From: Novosphingobium sp. 28-62-57
GTDB lineage: Bacteria > Pseudomonadota > Alphaproteobacteria > Sphingomonadales > Sphingomonadaceae
Assembly: GCA_002256985.1 (NCBI GenBank)
Contig: NCGO01000017.1
Span: 1-57,588 of the forward strand
DNA: 57,588 bases
Direction: 5' to 3'
This document shows positions 19,310-28,295 of the stretch, in pieces (within the stretch, counting starts at the first letter, position 1; the number at the start of each line of letters is the position of its first letter). Position numbers and translations under genes: made by a program. The notes beneath the pieces are model-generated. The model ran no database searches. It was not told where the DNA came from and worked only from the letters and a program-made list of their open reading frames with translations.

Positions 19310-20985
19310 CTGTTCACTCCACACGTGTTTACAGGGCCACCATCCAGATCAAGGCAGCGTCCGTCAAATGCGCCTTCGGGAATCTTCAGGCCGATCAGCG
19401 CGGCAAGGCTGGGCGCGATGTCCACCACTTCCACTGCGCTGGGCTGTTCAAACCCGGTCAAGCCCTTGCGCCAGAACAGGATCGGCACGCGCCGGTCATA
19501 GTCCCAGGGGCTGCCGTGCGTGGCGACATAGCCCAGCCCCGGATTGGGAATGGGCACCACGCCGCGCTTCAGAAACACCACAAAATCGCCAGAATGCAGC
19601 GGGTTGTAGGATGCCCGCGCCCGCTCAGCCAGCGTCCACGTATCGGCAGAGGTGGTTGGCATCGGCGTTGCCGCGATTTCGGCGGCAGAGAGCACGACCT
19701 CGACTTGCGGGTCGGCCTCCAGCAGGGCCTTGGCATCATCGATCAACTTGCCCTTGATCCCAGACGGCAAATCACTGCGCAGCCAGTAATCGCCCGAAGG
19801 ACCATCGGCCAGCACCAGATCTTTCTCGGCGAGGCCATAGCGCTTGGCCAAAGTGGCAGAAAGCGCCTTGGCCGAAACCGCTTCGCTGACGCGCGATGAA
19901 GTTTCCAGCGCCTGTTCGTGCAAACGCTCGGGCAGGTCAAACCCGCCATGGTCGGCGGTCAGCACAACCGCATAATCGATCCCGCGCTTGTCGAGGCTGG
20001 CGAAGAATTCCCCCAGCGCCGTGTCAACCTGCGTCATCTGGATGCACATTTCTGCGCCTTCGGTGCCGGTCGCGTGGCCGATATAGTCGGTGGCCGAAAG
20101 GCTGACCGACAACACATCGGGCACCGCGCCTTTGCCCAGCTTCTGTTCGTCCACCAGCTTCAGTGCCAGATCAAGCGTGGCCCGGTCCAGCCGCGGCGAT
20201 GTGCGGAACCCGTTGGCATCGCCTGCTTTGAGCGCAAAGTGGCCATTGCCGATGGTTACGCTGCCCGCCTTGATCGCGCGGTCGGCGCGGCGGCAATGGT
20301 CGGGCAGCGGGAATTCGGCTGCGCCTTTGGCGAGGACTTGGGCAATCTGCGCATTCTGCGCCACGGCCGCCGGGCCGATGGCGCGTCCGTTCAGCGTGGC
20401 AAACTCCTTGCCCTTCCACCAATAGACCTGATCGATATCGTGCCCGCCCATCATCAGCGCGCCACGATCCTTGCCCGAAACGGCAATGTTGCGCGCTGCC
20501 GGATTGGCCTGTTTCATCCATTCGCCCAGCGTCGGCACCAGCAGATGTTTGACCGAGGCGACATAATCGCGCGATCCTGCGCTGCGCTGCGCCACATCTT
20601 CGGCGCAATAGACAACGTTCGGCCCGACCGTGACCGATTGATCAATCCACGAATTGGCAATGACCCCGGTATGGGCGGGGCGGTTTCCGGTAAGGATCGT
20701 GGAATGGCCGGGGCAAGTTTCGGTCGCCGCGTGGCTCTGATAGCCCGCCGGGAACACCGCACCTTGCGTCAACCGCGCGAGGCCGCCGGTAAAGCGCTGA
20801 CGATATTGCGCAAATACGTCCGAAGAGAATTGATCGATGGCAATCGCCACGATCAGTTTGGGCGCTCCAGCAGGAACCTGCTGAGTGACCGCAGGAGGCG
20901 CTTCCTGCGCCGCTGCAGAAACGACCGGCAGGGTGGAAGCCAACAAACAGGCCACAAACTTGGAAAGGGTCTTCACGAAGGACAT
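19306..20985 (-). CDS. Secreted PafA/SPAP-type alkaline phosphatase
   Basis: The 559-residue protein has a signal peptide ending near VVSAAAQ and belongs to the alkaline phosphatase superfamily, the branch with a Thr nucleophile. The nucleophile is probably T90 in ATETCPGHSTILTG. Zinc ligands are suggested by VAIAIDQFSSD, LSATDYIGHATG, VLTADHGGFD and YVATHGSPWDYD. It would release phosphate from phosphomonoesters in the periplasm or outside. The next gene, ubiH, overlaps its stop by 4 bp, an unexpected pairing that may only reflect compact spacing. Confidence 0.93.
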   Translation of the reverse strand: MSFVKTLSKFVACLLASTLPVVSAAAQEAPPAVTQQVPAGAPKLIVAIAIDQFSSDVFAQYRQRFTGGLARLTQGAVFPAGYQSHAATETCPGHSTILTGNRPAHTGVIANSWIDQSVTVGPNVVYCAEDVAQRSAGSRDYVASVKHLLVPTLGEWMKQANPAARNIAVSGKDRGALMMGGHDIDQVYWWKGKEFATLNGRAIGPAAVAQNAQIAQVLAKGAAEFPLPDHCRRADRAIKAGSVTIGNGHFALKAGDANGFRTSPRLDRATLDLALKLVDEQKLGKGAVPDVLSVSLSATDYIGHATGTEGAEMCIQMTQVDTALGEFFASLDKRGIDYAVVLTADHGGFDLPERLHEQALETSSRVSEAVSAKALSATLAKRYGLAEKDLVLADGPSGDYWLRSDLPSGIKGKLIDDAKALLEADPQVEVVLSAAEIAATPMPTTSADTWTLAERARASYNPLHSGDFVVFLKRGVVPIPNPGLGYVATHGSPWDYDRRVPILFWRKGLTGFEQPSAVEVVDIAPSLAALIGLKIPEGAFDGRCLDLDGGPVNTCGVNR

Positions 20986-21105
20986 ACTCCTAGGGGCAAG
21001 CTTACTGGACTCAAGGCAAGGCCAGCCGTAGGACGCCCCAGAGCGTCACGCATGGCCCCGCTTGCGCTCTCGTTCAAGGGGCCTTTTTGGACCTTTGCCC
21101 CCGAT

Positions 21106-23145
21106 ATGCCGATCAGCGAAGCGGTGCGGATCAACATTTTGCGCACCATAGCGATGTTTGTGACCGCGCTGTTGCTGCTGGCCTTCACCCCGGCGCGCGC
21201 TGCCCCCAATCACGTGCAAGCCACACTCCTGGCCGAAGGTCCGGTGGAGCCGGGCGGCACGGTTACGCTGGCGCTGCTGATGCAGCCGGAAAAGGGCTGG
21301 CACGGCTATTGGTCCAACCCCGGCGATGCGGGCTATGGCCTGACGCTCGACTGGACCCTGCCGCAGGGGGCCAGCACCGGCGCGATGCAGTTTCCGGTGC
21401 CGCAGACCTTGGTCATCCAAGGCCTGATGAACCACGTTTATGAACACGATTATGCCGTCTTGGTGCCGTTTACCGTGCCAGTAGGTGCCGTTCAGGGCAC
21501 CACCCTGCCGATCAGCGTCAAGGCGCAATGGCTGGCCTGCACCGATGCGATCTGTGTGCCCGAACGCGCTGAATTGCAGGGCACGGTCACCATCGGCAGC
21601 GGCGCAAAGGACGCCCGCTTCGAAGGCTGGCGCGCCGCACTGCCTGCTCCACTTGACCGCGCAGGCACCTTCGCGCTTGGCCCCAAGGCGCTGCGCATCG
21701 CGTTGCCCTTTCCCGCCTCGGCCCCGCTGGACGCGCCGCATCTGTTCCTGTCGACCGAAGGCTTGGCCAACTACGGCGCGGCGCAGCGCTTCTTCCGTGA
21801 TGGCGATACGCTAATCGTGGAAGTGCCCTTGGCTACCTCCACAACCCCTGCGCAAAAGGTTGAAGGCCTGCTCGCCATGGGCAAGGACGCAGGCGGCATT
21901 GCCTTTACCGCCGCGCCCGGCACTGTGCCCAGCGGTGGCGAGGAAGTGGGCGGAACGGCGGCCTTTTCCGCTTCTACACTGGGCTTGGCGCTGCTCGGCG
22001 CGTTCTTCGGCGGGCTGATCCTCAACATCATGCCTTGCGTTTTCCCGATCCTCAGCCTCAAGGCGCTGGCCTTGGCGCGGGGCAACTCGCACAACGCCCG
22101 GTCTGAGGGCCTTGCCTACACCGCAGGCGTGGTGCTCGCCTGCCTGCTGCTCGGCGGCGTGATGCTGGCCTTGCGCGCGGGTGGCGAACAAGTGGGCTGG
22201 GCGTTCCAGTTGCAGGAACCCGGCGTCGTTGCCGTGCTGCTGCTGCTGGCCGTGGCGATCACCGCCAATCTGCTCGGCCTTTATGAACTGCCCGGTCTCT
22301 CAGTAGAGCGCGGCGCAGGCAGCTCCGGCGCATTTGGCACAGGCTTGCTGGCCGCTTTCGTGGCCACCCCCTGCACCGGCCCGTTCATGGCCGCCGCGAT
22401 GGGTGCAGCGCTGGTCCTGCCGATCTGGGCCGCGCTTGGCGTGTTTGCGGCTCTAGGCCTTGGCCTTGCACTCCCCTTCCTCCTGCTCGGCTTCGTGCCA
22501 GCGCTGCGCCGACTGCTGCCCAAGCCCGGCAGCTGGATGGAGCGCGTCCGCCGCTGGATGGCGTTGCCGATGGGCCTAACCGCGCTGGCGCTGGGCTGGT
22601 TGGCGTGGCGTGTTGGCGGCGGCACATTTCTCGCATTTCTAGTCGCCACTGCCATCGTGCTGATTGGGGCGCTGGCCGCCATTGGCGTAACCCAGCGCAA
22701 GGGACAGCCGGTTACCCTGCTGATGGGCGTGGCCGCTCTCATCATGGCAGGCGGCGTGTTCGGCCTTCCCCCAGCACAGCCGACGGCTGCCGCGCACTCC
22801 GGCTTGCTGGCCTCAAAGCCCTTTTCCGAAGCCGCCCTTACGCAGGCGCGCAAGGACGGAAAGCCCGTCTTCGCCTATTTCACCGCCGACTGGTGCTTGT
22901 CCTGCAAAGTCAACGAAGGCACCTCGATCGAGCGCGAAAGCACCAAAGCGGCGTTTGAAAAGGCAGGTGTCGTCGTGCTGGTGGGCGACTGGACCCGCCG
23001 CGATCCGGCGATCACCAAGTTCCTGACCACGCAGAGCGCAGCGGGCGTGCCTCTCTACCTGTGGTATCCCGCAGGCGGTGGTGAGCCGCGCCAGCTTCCA
23101 CAAGTGCTGACGCCCGATCTGCTGGCTGAATTACCCCAAGGCTGA
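21106..23145 (+). CDS. Thiol:disulfide interchange protein, DsbD family
   Basis: The product of about 679 residues carries electrons from cytoplasmic thioredoxin to periplasmic proteins. The order is signal peptide (LLLLAFTPARA), an N-terminal periplasmic domain with a Cys pair (LACTDAICVPE), an eight-helix membrane domain with redox cysteines (NIMPCVFPILS and VATPCTGPFM), and a C-terminal thioredoxin-like domain (TADWCLSCKVNE). The N-terminal domain resembles the ScsB-type more than E. coli DsbD. Starts at 21052, 21106 and 21153 are possible; the preceding 1.1 kb of open frame is antisense to the phosphatase gene. Confidence 0.92.
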   Translation: MPISEAVRINILRTIAMFVTALLLLAFTPARAAPNHVQATLLAEGPVEPGGTVTLALLMQPEKGWHGYWSNPGDAGYGLTLDWTLPQGASTGAMQFPVPQTLVIQGLMNHVYEHDYAVLVPFTVPVGAVQGTTLPISVKAQWLACTDAICVPERAELQGTVTIGSGAKDARFEGWRAALPAPLDRAGTFALGPKALRIALPFPASAPLDAPHLFLSTEGLANYGAAQRFFRDGDTLIVEVPLATSTTPAQKVEGLLAMGKDAGGIAFTAAPGTVPSGGEEVGGTAAFSASTLGLALLGAFFGGLILNIMPCVFPILSLKALALARGNSHNARSEGLAYTAGVVLACLLLGGVMLALRAGGEQVGWAFQLQEPGVVAVLLLLAVAITANLLGLYELPGLSVERGAGSSGAFGTGLLAAFVATPCTGPFMAAAMGAALVLPIWAALGVFAALGLGLALPFLLLGFVPALRRLLPKPGSWMERVRRWMALPMGLTALALGWLAWRVGGGTFLAFLVATAIVLIGALAAIGVTQRKGQPVTLLMGVAALIMAGGVFGLPPAQPTAAAHSGLLASKPFSEAALTQARKDGKPVFAYFTADWCLSCKVNEGTSIERESTKAAFEKAGVVVLVGDWTRRDPAITKFLTTQSAAGVPLYLWYPAGGGEPRQLPQVLTPDLLAELPQG

Positions 23146-23289
23146 TCTCAAGACATGCTCCCCCGCCCTTCGACAAGCTCAGGATAAACTTCCGGCTTTG
23201 CCGGAAGGCGGGGGCCTCAGGCCTGTTACGGAACATCAGCGTAAAACGCCTGAGGTCCCCGCCTTCGCGGGGACGCCGAAGGCCTCAAC
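23146..23289. repeat. REP-type palindromes and inverted repeat between convergent genes
   Basis: 23167-23183 is CCTTCGACAAGCTCAGG, the same element type as in tsaD. 23204-23222 and 23248-23266 are 19-bp inverted arms with one mismatch (core GGCGGGG...CCTCAGGC). TCCGGC/GCCGGA sits between them and the REP. The set lies between dsbD and the convergent SDR gene and may end both transcripts. Confidence 0.8.
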
Positions 23290-24063
23290 TCAAAGCGATT
23301 GCCCGTCATCCACCGAAATAAACGTCCCCGTCACCTGCCGCGAGGCGTCAGACGCAAAGAACAGCATCATGTCATCCAGAGCTGAAATCTCGGTCAGCCG
23401 CCTCCTGGGCCATGACGCGACCTGCGCCTTGCCGCCTTCGCTGTCGAACCACTCGCCGTCGATCTCGGTGCGGATATAGCCCGGCTGGATCACGTTGACG
23501 TTTATCCCCAGCCGCGCCCACTCGCGCGCGAACTGTCGCCCCAGATGCTGCACCGCCAGCTTGGTTGCGGCATAGGCCGGATCGCCAATGCCGGTCATCT
23601 GCGCGGTGATCGATCCGGTCAGGATGATCCGCCCCCTTTCCGATTGCTTTGATCCCGCCGCAATCATCCGCCGCGCCCCTTCGCGCGCGGTCAGGTACAC
23701 GCCGTTGAAATTGGTATCGACGAGGCGGCGCATCGCCTCTGCTGGCAGATCAATCGACCGCCCCGGCTCGACGATCCCGGCATTGGCCACCACCACGTCG
23801 GGCACGCCGAGGCTGGCCTGCGCCGCATCGAACGCCGCGATGATCGAGGCCTCGTCGGTCACATCCAGCGCCACGGCCAAAGCCTTGCCGCCGCCCGCCA
23901 CAATCTCGTCCGCCAGAGCCGCCACCCGCTCCACCCGCCGCGCGCCGAGGACAACCGCCGCGCCTGCCGCTGCGTAGATACGCCCAAACCGCGCGCCCAA
24001 GCCGGACGACGCTCCGGTAATCAGCGCAACGCGGCCTTCGAGCGAATAGCGTGGGGCATCCAT
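23290..24063 (-). CDS. Short-chain dehydrogenase/reductase
   Basis: The 257-residue classical SDR has the cofactor motif TGASSGLGARFG, NAG in VVANAGIVEPG, catalytic Ser in LTGSITAQMTG, and Tyr/Lys in YAATKLAVQH. LGARRVERV after beta-2 favours NADP(H). The substrate is not apparent. The ATG at 24063 has a strong AAGGAG ribosome site; the frame continues upstream without support. It ends next to the REP cluster. Confidence 0.92.
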   Translation of the reverse strand: MDAPRYSLEGRVALITGASSGLGARFGRIYAAAGAAVVLGARRVERVAALADEIVAGGGKALAVALDVTDEASIIAAFDAAQASLGVPDVVVANAGIVEPGRSIDLPAEAMRRLVDTNFNGVYLTAREGARRMIAAGSKQSERGRIILTGSITAQMTGIGDPAYAATKLAVQHLGRQFAREWARLGINVNVIQPGYIRTEIDGEWFDSEGGKAQVASWPRRRLTEISALDDMMLFFASDASRQVTGTFISVDDGQSL

Positions 24064-24420
24064 GAACGTCTCCTTTTGAAGCACTGCGTTTAGCGAACTT
24101 TCCGACAATTCCGGATGATCGTGCCAGTCTGAAACATTGTGGCCGTGCAGATCATGGTCTTTGCGAGGAAAAGCTTGCGGACAAGGCGCGGCGCGTAACA
24201 GGGGCTCTCCGCCCTCGCAAGCGACGCTGTGCTGCGCGGCGCAAAGAAGCTGGCCGGGTTGGCTGGTGTGGCTATCTGCGTCATTCATGCAAAATCGGGA
24301 GGAACGGACCGCCTGTTCTGGCAGAACAAATTGTGCTTGATTCCCATGCCAGAATGGCTTGGGTGGAACTCCCACGGTTTGGCGCAGCTTCCTTGCCCAG
24401 TGGGCTTTGGCAAAGGGACG
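24064..24420. promoter_or_regulatory. Intergenic region upstream of the DUF4402 locus, with a 15-bp palindrome
   Basis: This 357-bp stretch lies between the divergent SDR and the first fimbrial-type gene and has no convincing gene. At 24314-24328 there is a perfect palindrome TGTTCTG-G-CAGAACA, about 95 bp before the start of the first DUF4402-like gene, which could be an operator. No strong promoter hexamers were identified. Confidence 0.5.
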
Positions 24421-25050
24421 ATGAACGCAGAAGCTTGGCATATGAGTTGCGTGAAGGTCGGCGATGGCACTATCGTCAGGCTTTGCCGCACCTTGCTGGT
24501 CCAGCGCTCCAAAGTTGCCCAGCCCATCTATGCGATCGGCGCGCTCTGCGCTCTGCTCGTCGGTGCGCCCCATATTGAGGCGAAGGTCCCGCAGGTCCTG
24601 GTGCGCGCCGATCAACCGTTGCGGTTCGGGACGCTGCTGGTCCCGCTTTCCGGATCACGGACCGTGTCTCCGCAAGGCCAGATTACCGACATTGGTCTGT
24701 TCGAGATAAGGAATGATCCGGTCGGGCCCGCACAATTTACCGTTACATATGATCGTGGTAACGAGAGTCGTCGGTCTATCGACATTGAGATTCAGATATT
24801 CCTGTCCGGCAGTCAGAGGATCAGGGTCGGCGGCGTGGAAGGACAGGTTTCGCAGCTAACGAGTGACATCAGCGGGTCAGGAGGCCTGATGACCGACGGA
24901 AGTGTGCGCCTGACGATCCGGAACTGCCGAGAGCGGCAGTGCAGCGTGTCGTTCAGGGTTGGCGCGCGGATCGATCTGACGCGCAGCGCTGGAGGCGCCA
25001 GTCTGGTCCTGCCGTTGAGCGCTACTGCCACCGTGCTGTCGGCCCGCTGA
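24421..25050 (+). CDS. DUF4402-like secreted fimbrial-type subunit
   Basis: The 209-residue product from ATG 24421 (ribosome site AAAGGG) has a signal sequence (PIYAIGALCALLVGAPHIEA) and a beta-rich mature part. The segment VRADQPLRFGTLLVPLSGS resembles the first strands of DUF4402 pilin-like proteins, which share a FG motif after a hydrophobic strand. One Cys pair (NCRERQC) is present near the C-terminus. It is more divergent than the next three subunits, so it may be a minor, tip or anchor subunit. An ATG at 24442 is possible. It is first of six genes ending with the usher. Confidence 0.6.
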   Translation: MNAEAWHMSCVKVGDGTIVRLCRTLLVQRSKVAQPIYAIGALCALLVGAPHIEAKVPQVLVRADQPLRFGTLLVPLSGSRTVSPQGQITDIGLFEIRNDPVGPAQFTVTYDRGNESRRSIDIEIQIFLSGSQRIRVGGVEGQVSQLTSDISGSGGLMTDGSVRLTIRNCRERQCSVSFRVGARIDLTRSAGGASLVLPLSATATVLSAR

Positions 25051-25054
25051 TATC

Positions 25055-25618
25055 ATGCGGCGGCATTCCTTTTGGGCGATAATCGCTGCGGGCATGGCAG
25101 GCTGTGCCCACCCTGCCTTTGCCCGTGCAGATCAGGCTGTCGCTGCAGGAAGCGCTCAGGCCGAAGTCGTGCGGCCTCTGCTGGTAACGCGTGAGCGGGA
25201 TCTGGCCTTTGGCGGGCTTTTTGCCGGCAACCTGCCCGGACGCGTGACGGTGACCGCGCAGGCGCAGACGATCTATGAAGGCGGCGTGGCGGCGGCATGC
25301 GCGGTGGATGACTGCACCCGCCCGCATCCGGCCTCGTTCCTCGTCTCGGGCGAGCCGGGCCGCAGTTATCAGGTCAGTGTCCCAACCGCTGTTGAAGCCA
25401 ACGGCCATCTGATTGGTGCCGGCGGAGGGGTCGCGGCCGCACTCAGGGTTGAAGGCTTGACGACCGATACGCTCAGCCGCCCCGGCAGCGGCGGCAACGG
25501 GCGGCTGAGTGAGACAGGCCAGGACCGCTTCACGATCGGTGGCACCTTGAGAATCCCGGCGCGGCTGCCTGCGGCAAGTTATCGCGCCCGAATCCCTGTC
25601 ATCGTAACTTATGGCTAA
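25055..25618 (+). CDS. DUF4402 fimbrial-type subunit
   Basis: The 187-residue secreted protein (signal peptide ending HPAFARA) has DUF4402 features: VVRPLLVTRERDLAFGGLFAG at the start and DRFTIGGTLRIP, RIPVIVTYG at the end. The hydrophobic N-terminal strand would suit donor-strand pairing by a chaperone or neighbouring subunit, as inferred from chaperone-usher pilins. A Cys pair (AACAVDDC) may form a disulfide, unlike the next two subunits. It starts 4 bp after the preceding gene. Confidence 0.8.
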   Translation: MRRHSFWAIIAAGMAGCAHPAFARADQAVAAGSAQAEVVRPLLVTRERDLAFGGLFAGNLPGRVTVTAQAQTIYEGGVAAACAVDDCTRPHPASFLVSGEPGRSYQVSVPTAVEANGHLIGAGGGVAAALRVEGLTTDTLSRPGSGGNGRLSETGQDRFTIGGTLRIPARLPAASYRARIPVIVTYG

Positions 25619-25924
25619 GGCATCCTGGCCTCGCGAAACCTACAACTTTTTTCCGAAAATAACTGACAAAGCAGTTTGGCGAGTAAGTCAAAGTATTCTG
25701 ACACGCCCAAATACAAGTAATTGAAATTGCGAATATAAGTACTTTTTCAGGTGGGCTTTTCCCATTTATTAACCATCACAAACCGCCGTTTCAACGGTAA
25801 GAGTCTCTTAAGGCCTTGTAGGTATTAACCGCAATGCGAACGGGGCACGGCCTTGGCCACCCCCGGTCCTCGTACTGAATGGAAGCTACCCGCGGGGGCG
25901 GGTTTTCAAAGGATGGGACTAGAG
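25619..25924. promoter_or_regulatory. Long AT-rich leader of the probable major pilin gene
   Basis: This 306-bp region is visibly more AT-rich than its surroundings and probably holds the main promoter for the next gene. TTAACCAT, a CtrA-type half site, is at 25769-25776, with another TTAACC near 25829. Next to the start, 25888-25906 forms ACCCGC-GGGG-GCGGGT-TTTT, a small terminator-like hairpin in the 5' leader. Exact promoter elements are not resolved. Confidence 0.5.
25888..25906 (+). promoter_or_regulatory. Terminator-like hairpin in 5' leader
   Basis: A perfect 6-bp GC stem with a GGGG loop is followed by four T. It ends 18 bp before the ATG of the pilin gene and could attenuate transcription or affect ribosome access. 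Confidence 0.45.
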
Positions 25925-26422
25925 ATGAAGAAGATTCTTTTGGCAGCCGCAGTGGCCGCAGCAATTCCGGGCAGCGCCTTTGCCTCATCGGGCAACACCT
26001 CAACCGCCAACGGCACGGCAACGGCTACGATCGTAGCACCGATCGTGCTGACCCACACTTCGGGTGCAGCGCTCAACTTCGGCCGCTTCACGACCGGCAC
26101 CGGCGGTACCGTGACCGTGAGCGCTGGTGGCGTTGGTTCGGTGGGTGGCGACGTGGCATTCGTGCCCGGTTCCTCCAGCACCTCGGACGGCTTCACCGTG
26201 GCAGGCGACAGCGGGCGCTCGTTCTCGATCGTGACCACCGGTGGCACGGTTTCGTCGGGTTCGGCCAACATGACCTTCACCACGACGCCTTCGGCAGCCA
26301 GCGCCGCACTCAGCTCGGCAGGTACGGCCAGCTTCACCGTTGGCGGCACGCTGACTGTTCCGGGCACCGCCGCAGCAGGCTCCTACTCGGGCAGCTACAG
26401 CGCGACTGTCACCTACAACTGA
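25925..26422 (+). CDS. DUF4402 subunit, probable major pilin
   Basis: The 165-residue protein has a signal peptide (MKKILLAAAVAAAIPGSAFA) and a Gly/Ser/Thr-rich beta mature part without cysteines. DUF4402 hallmarks are ATIVAPIVLTHTSGAALNFGRFTTG near the N-terminus (quoted in part: LNFGRFTTG), then FTVGGTLTVPG, and the C-terminal YSATVTYN. It has its own long AT-rich upstream region and is followed by a strong hairpin terminator, an arrangement often used for a highly expressed major subunit. The start at 25925 is chosen over the in-frame ATG at 25853 because the signal peptide begins there. Confidence 0.85.
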   Translation: MKKILLAAAVAAAIPGSAFASSGNTSTANGTATATIVAPIVLTHTSGAALNFGRFTTGTGGTVTVSAGGVGSVGGDVAFVPGSSSTSDGFTVAGDSGRSFSIVTTGGTVSSGSANMTFTTTPSAASAALSSAGTASFTVGGTLTVPGTAAAGSYSGSYSATVTYN

Positions 26423-26430
26423 TTTGAATA

Positions 26431-26486
26431 GCTGCGCCTGCCGGTGATCGTGAAAGCACGCCCACCGGCAGGTAACGCAGCCTTTT
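26431..26486 (+). terminator. Rho-independent terminator after the major pilin gene
   Basis: The arms GCTGCG-CCTGCCGGTG and CACCGGCAGG-TAACGCAGC pair around a 16-nt loop and are followed by CTTTT. Partial read-through would give the downstream subunit, chaperone and usher at lower levels than the major subunit. Confidence 0.82.
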
Positions 26487-26590
26487 CAAAGGGCTCATGG
26501 CACATACGACGCCGGGGCTTTCACTGCGGCCTGCCGCAATACGCTCATTTCGAATCCCACAGGGATCAGCAGGCACGAGGAGGGCTTGCC

Positions 26591-27091
26591 ATGCGAAGCT
26601 ATCTTTTCGCAGCTGCTGTCATGTCGCTGTTTGCGACACCTGCTCTTGCCCAATCGGGCAATGTCGAAACCCGCACCGGCACGATCAGAGCCCAAGTGGT
26701 TCGGCCCTTGGTGCTCAGCCACTGGTCAGGTTTTGCGCTGCGGTTCGGTCGGTTTACGGCTGGTACGACCCCAGGGACCGTGGTGATCACGGCAAGCGGA
26801 GGCGCCACGGCCACTGGCGGCACGACCTTTGTTTCGGGATCGACCACAGCAACGGACCGCCTGATCGCGCGCGGTGAACCGAACCGTCTTATCTCCATTA
26901 CCACCGGGCCGGGCTCGGTATCGAATGGCAGCGCGACGATGAGCTTTACGACGGTGCCTTCACTGCCGGCAGGCTTTATCCCGGCCGCGGGCGCAGGCTT
27001 CTTTACGGTCGGCGGGACGCTAAGCGTCCCCTCCGGACAGGCACCGGGCAATTACACCGGGACATATCCCGTTACCGTGTCCTACAACTGA
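26591..27091 (+). CDS. DUF4402 fimbrial-type subunit
   Basis: The 166-residue secreted protein (signal peptide MRSYLFAAAVMSLFATPALA) is closely similar in layout to the preceding subunit: VVRPLVLSHWSGFALRFGRF, FTVGGTLSVPSG, YPVTVSYN at the C-terminus. It has no cysteine in the mature part. The ATG at 26591 has an AGGAGG ribosome site; the longer upstream frame crosses the terminator. It may be an alternative or minor subunit assembled with the same chaperone. Confidence 0.85.
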   Translation: MRSYLFAAAVMSLFATPALAQSGNVETRTGTIRAQVVRPLVLSHWSGFALRFGRFTAGTTPGTVVITASGGATATGGTTFVSGSTTATDRLIARGEPNRLISITTGPGSVSNGSATMSFTTVPSLPAGFIPAAGAGFFTVGGTLSVPSGQAPGNYTGTYPVTVSYN

Positions 27092-27223
27092 ACTAGAGTT
27101 CAGGCACCGGGATGCTGCATCTGCGGCCAAGAAATTCCCTCGGTGCGGGCCGAAACCTTGTGCAAATCTAGGCTCTGCCAGTAGAACACGCACGTAGTAT
27201 TGCGTATTCACCGCCGCGTTAAC

Positions 27224-27247
27224 CCTCTTCCCGTGTCTGGGAAGAGG
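27224..27247 (+). promoter_or_regulatory. Hairpin before the chaperone gene
   Basis: CCTCTTCCC, loop GTGTCT, GGGAAGAGG is a perfect 9-bp stem ending 16 bp before the GTG start. There is no T-tract, so an effect on translation or mRNA stability is more likely than termination. Confidence 0.5.
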
Positions 27248-27263
27248 CTACTCGGGGGATCTG

Positions 27264-28295
27264 GTGCAGCGTTCCAGCAAAAGACCGCATGCCGCGGCCA
27301 GTTTAGCGAACGGGTTCGCATGGCTTGGCCTCATGGCAAGCCGCCTTGCCGCCTGCGCTGCTGTGCTGTTCACAGCCAGCACCGCGTCCGTCATGGCACA
27401 GTCCGCCATGCAACCTGCTGGCGATGTTCCACAATCATCGAGTGCTGACGCGACCGAGGCGGATGCCGCCATTCCCGCAGCCGCCCCGGGAGAAGCGCCG
27501 ACCGGTGCTGTCGGCGGGATGGGGGATGTCAATCTCTATCCGCGCCGTGTGGTCATTTCCGGTCGCGAACGCTCGGCAACAGTCGGGCTTTACAACCGGG
27601 CGGCCGCATCGGGTGAATATGACATTTCGATCAGCGACATGATGATGACCCCCGATGGCCGCGTGGTTGATCTGGGCTCGGTTGCCGATCCGGCCGCGGT
27701 CAGCCGCGTCAAGGTGGCCAGCCCATACCTGCGCTGGTCACCGCGCAAAGTGGTGCTGCCTGCCAGCGAGGCCCAGCTTGTCCGCATCATGGTTCGGGTA
27801 CCGCCTGACCTTCCGGCAGGCGAATACCGCTCGCACTTCTCGGCCGTTTCTGTCCCGCCGCTGGACGATGGCCTGTCGATTGAGCAGGCCGCCGGAGGGC
27901 AGAACGGGGGCGTGGGTGTGCAGATCGTGCCGCGCTTCGGCATTTCGATCCCGGTGATCGTAAGGGTAGGAGAAACCACGGCTCAGGCCAGCCTTGCCAA
28001 CCTTGCGCTTCAGCGCGGGCCGCAAACAGTGATCAAGGTGACCATTGCCCGGCAGGGCACCCGCTCGGTGTTCGGGGACCTCACCGTCACAGCACCGGGA
28101 AGCAAAGCGCCAGTCGGGCAGCTCAAGGGGATCGGTGTCTACACCGAGATTGACGAGCGAACTGTGCAGGTGCCAGTCGACCCGGCGCTGGATCCTGCGC
28201 TCTATGCCAACGGCGCAAAACTCACCGTCACGTATACCGATGACGATTATGCGCCGGGTCAGGTCCTTGCAAAAGCCGACTTCGTTGTGAAGTGA
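27264..28295 (+). CDS. Periplasmic PapD-like fimbrial chaperone
   Basis: The 343-residue protein starts at GTG 27264 (ribosome site GGGGGA) with an N-terminal membrane/signal segment (LAACAAVLFTASTASVMAQ), an Ala/Pro-rich stretch, then a two-lobe immunoglobulin fold from about residue 88. VNLYPRRVVISGRERSATVGL is the first strand and VPPDLPAGEYRSHFSAV matches the conserved PapD-type segment. It would hold DUF4402 subunits in the periplasm and deliver them to the usher. It is longer than usual (about 230-250 residues). Its stop overlaps the usher start (GTGA). Confidence 0.85.
   Translation: MQRSSKRPHAAASLANGFAWLGLMASRLAACAAVLFTASTASVMAQSAMQPAGDVPQSSSADATEADAAIPAAAPGEAPTGAVGGMGDVNLYPRRVVISGRERSATVGLYNRAAASGEYDISISDMMMTPDGRVVDLGSVADPAAVSRVKVASPYLRWSPRKVVLPASEAQLVRIMVRVPPDLPAGEYRSHFSAVSVPPLDDGLSIEQAAGGQNGGVGVQIVPRFGISIPVIVRVGETTAQASLANLALQRGPQTVIKVTIARQGTRSVFGDLTVTAPGSKAPVGQLKGIGVYTEIDERTVQVPVDPALDPALYANGAKLTVTYTDDDYAPGQVLAKADFVVK

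Noticed and set aside
19918-21105. 5' part of a 1075-codon open frame leading into dsbD
   Set aside because: The first 1.1 kb is antisense to the alkaline phosphatase gene. DsbD homology and signal peptide start only after about 21106.
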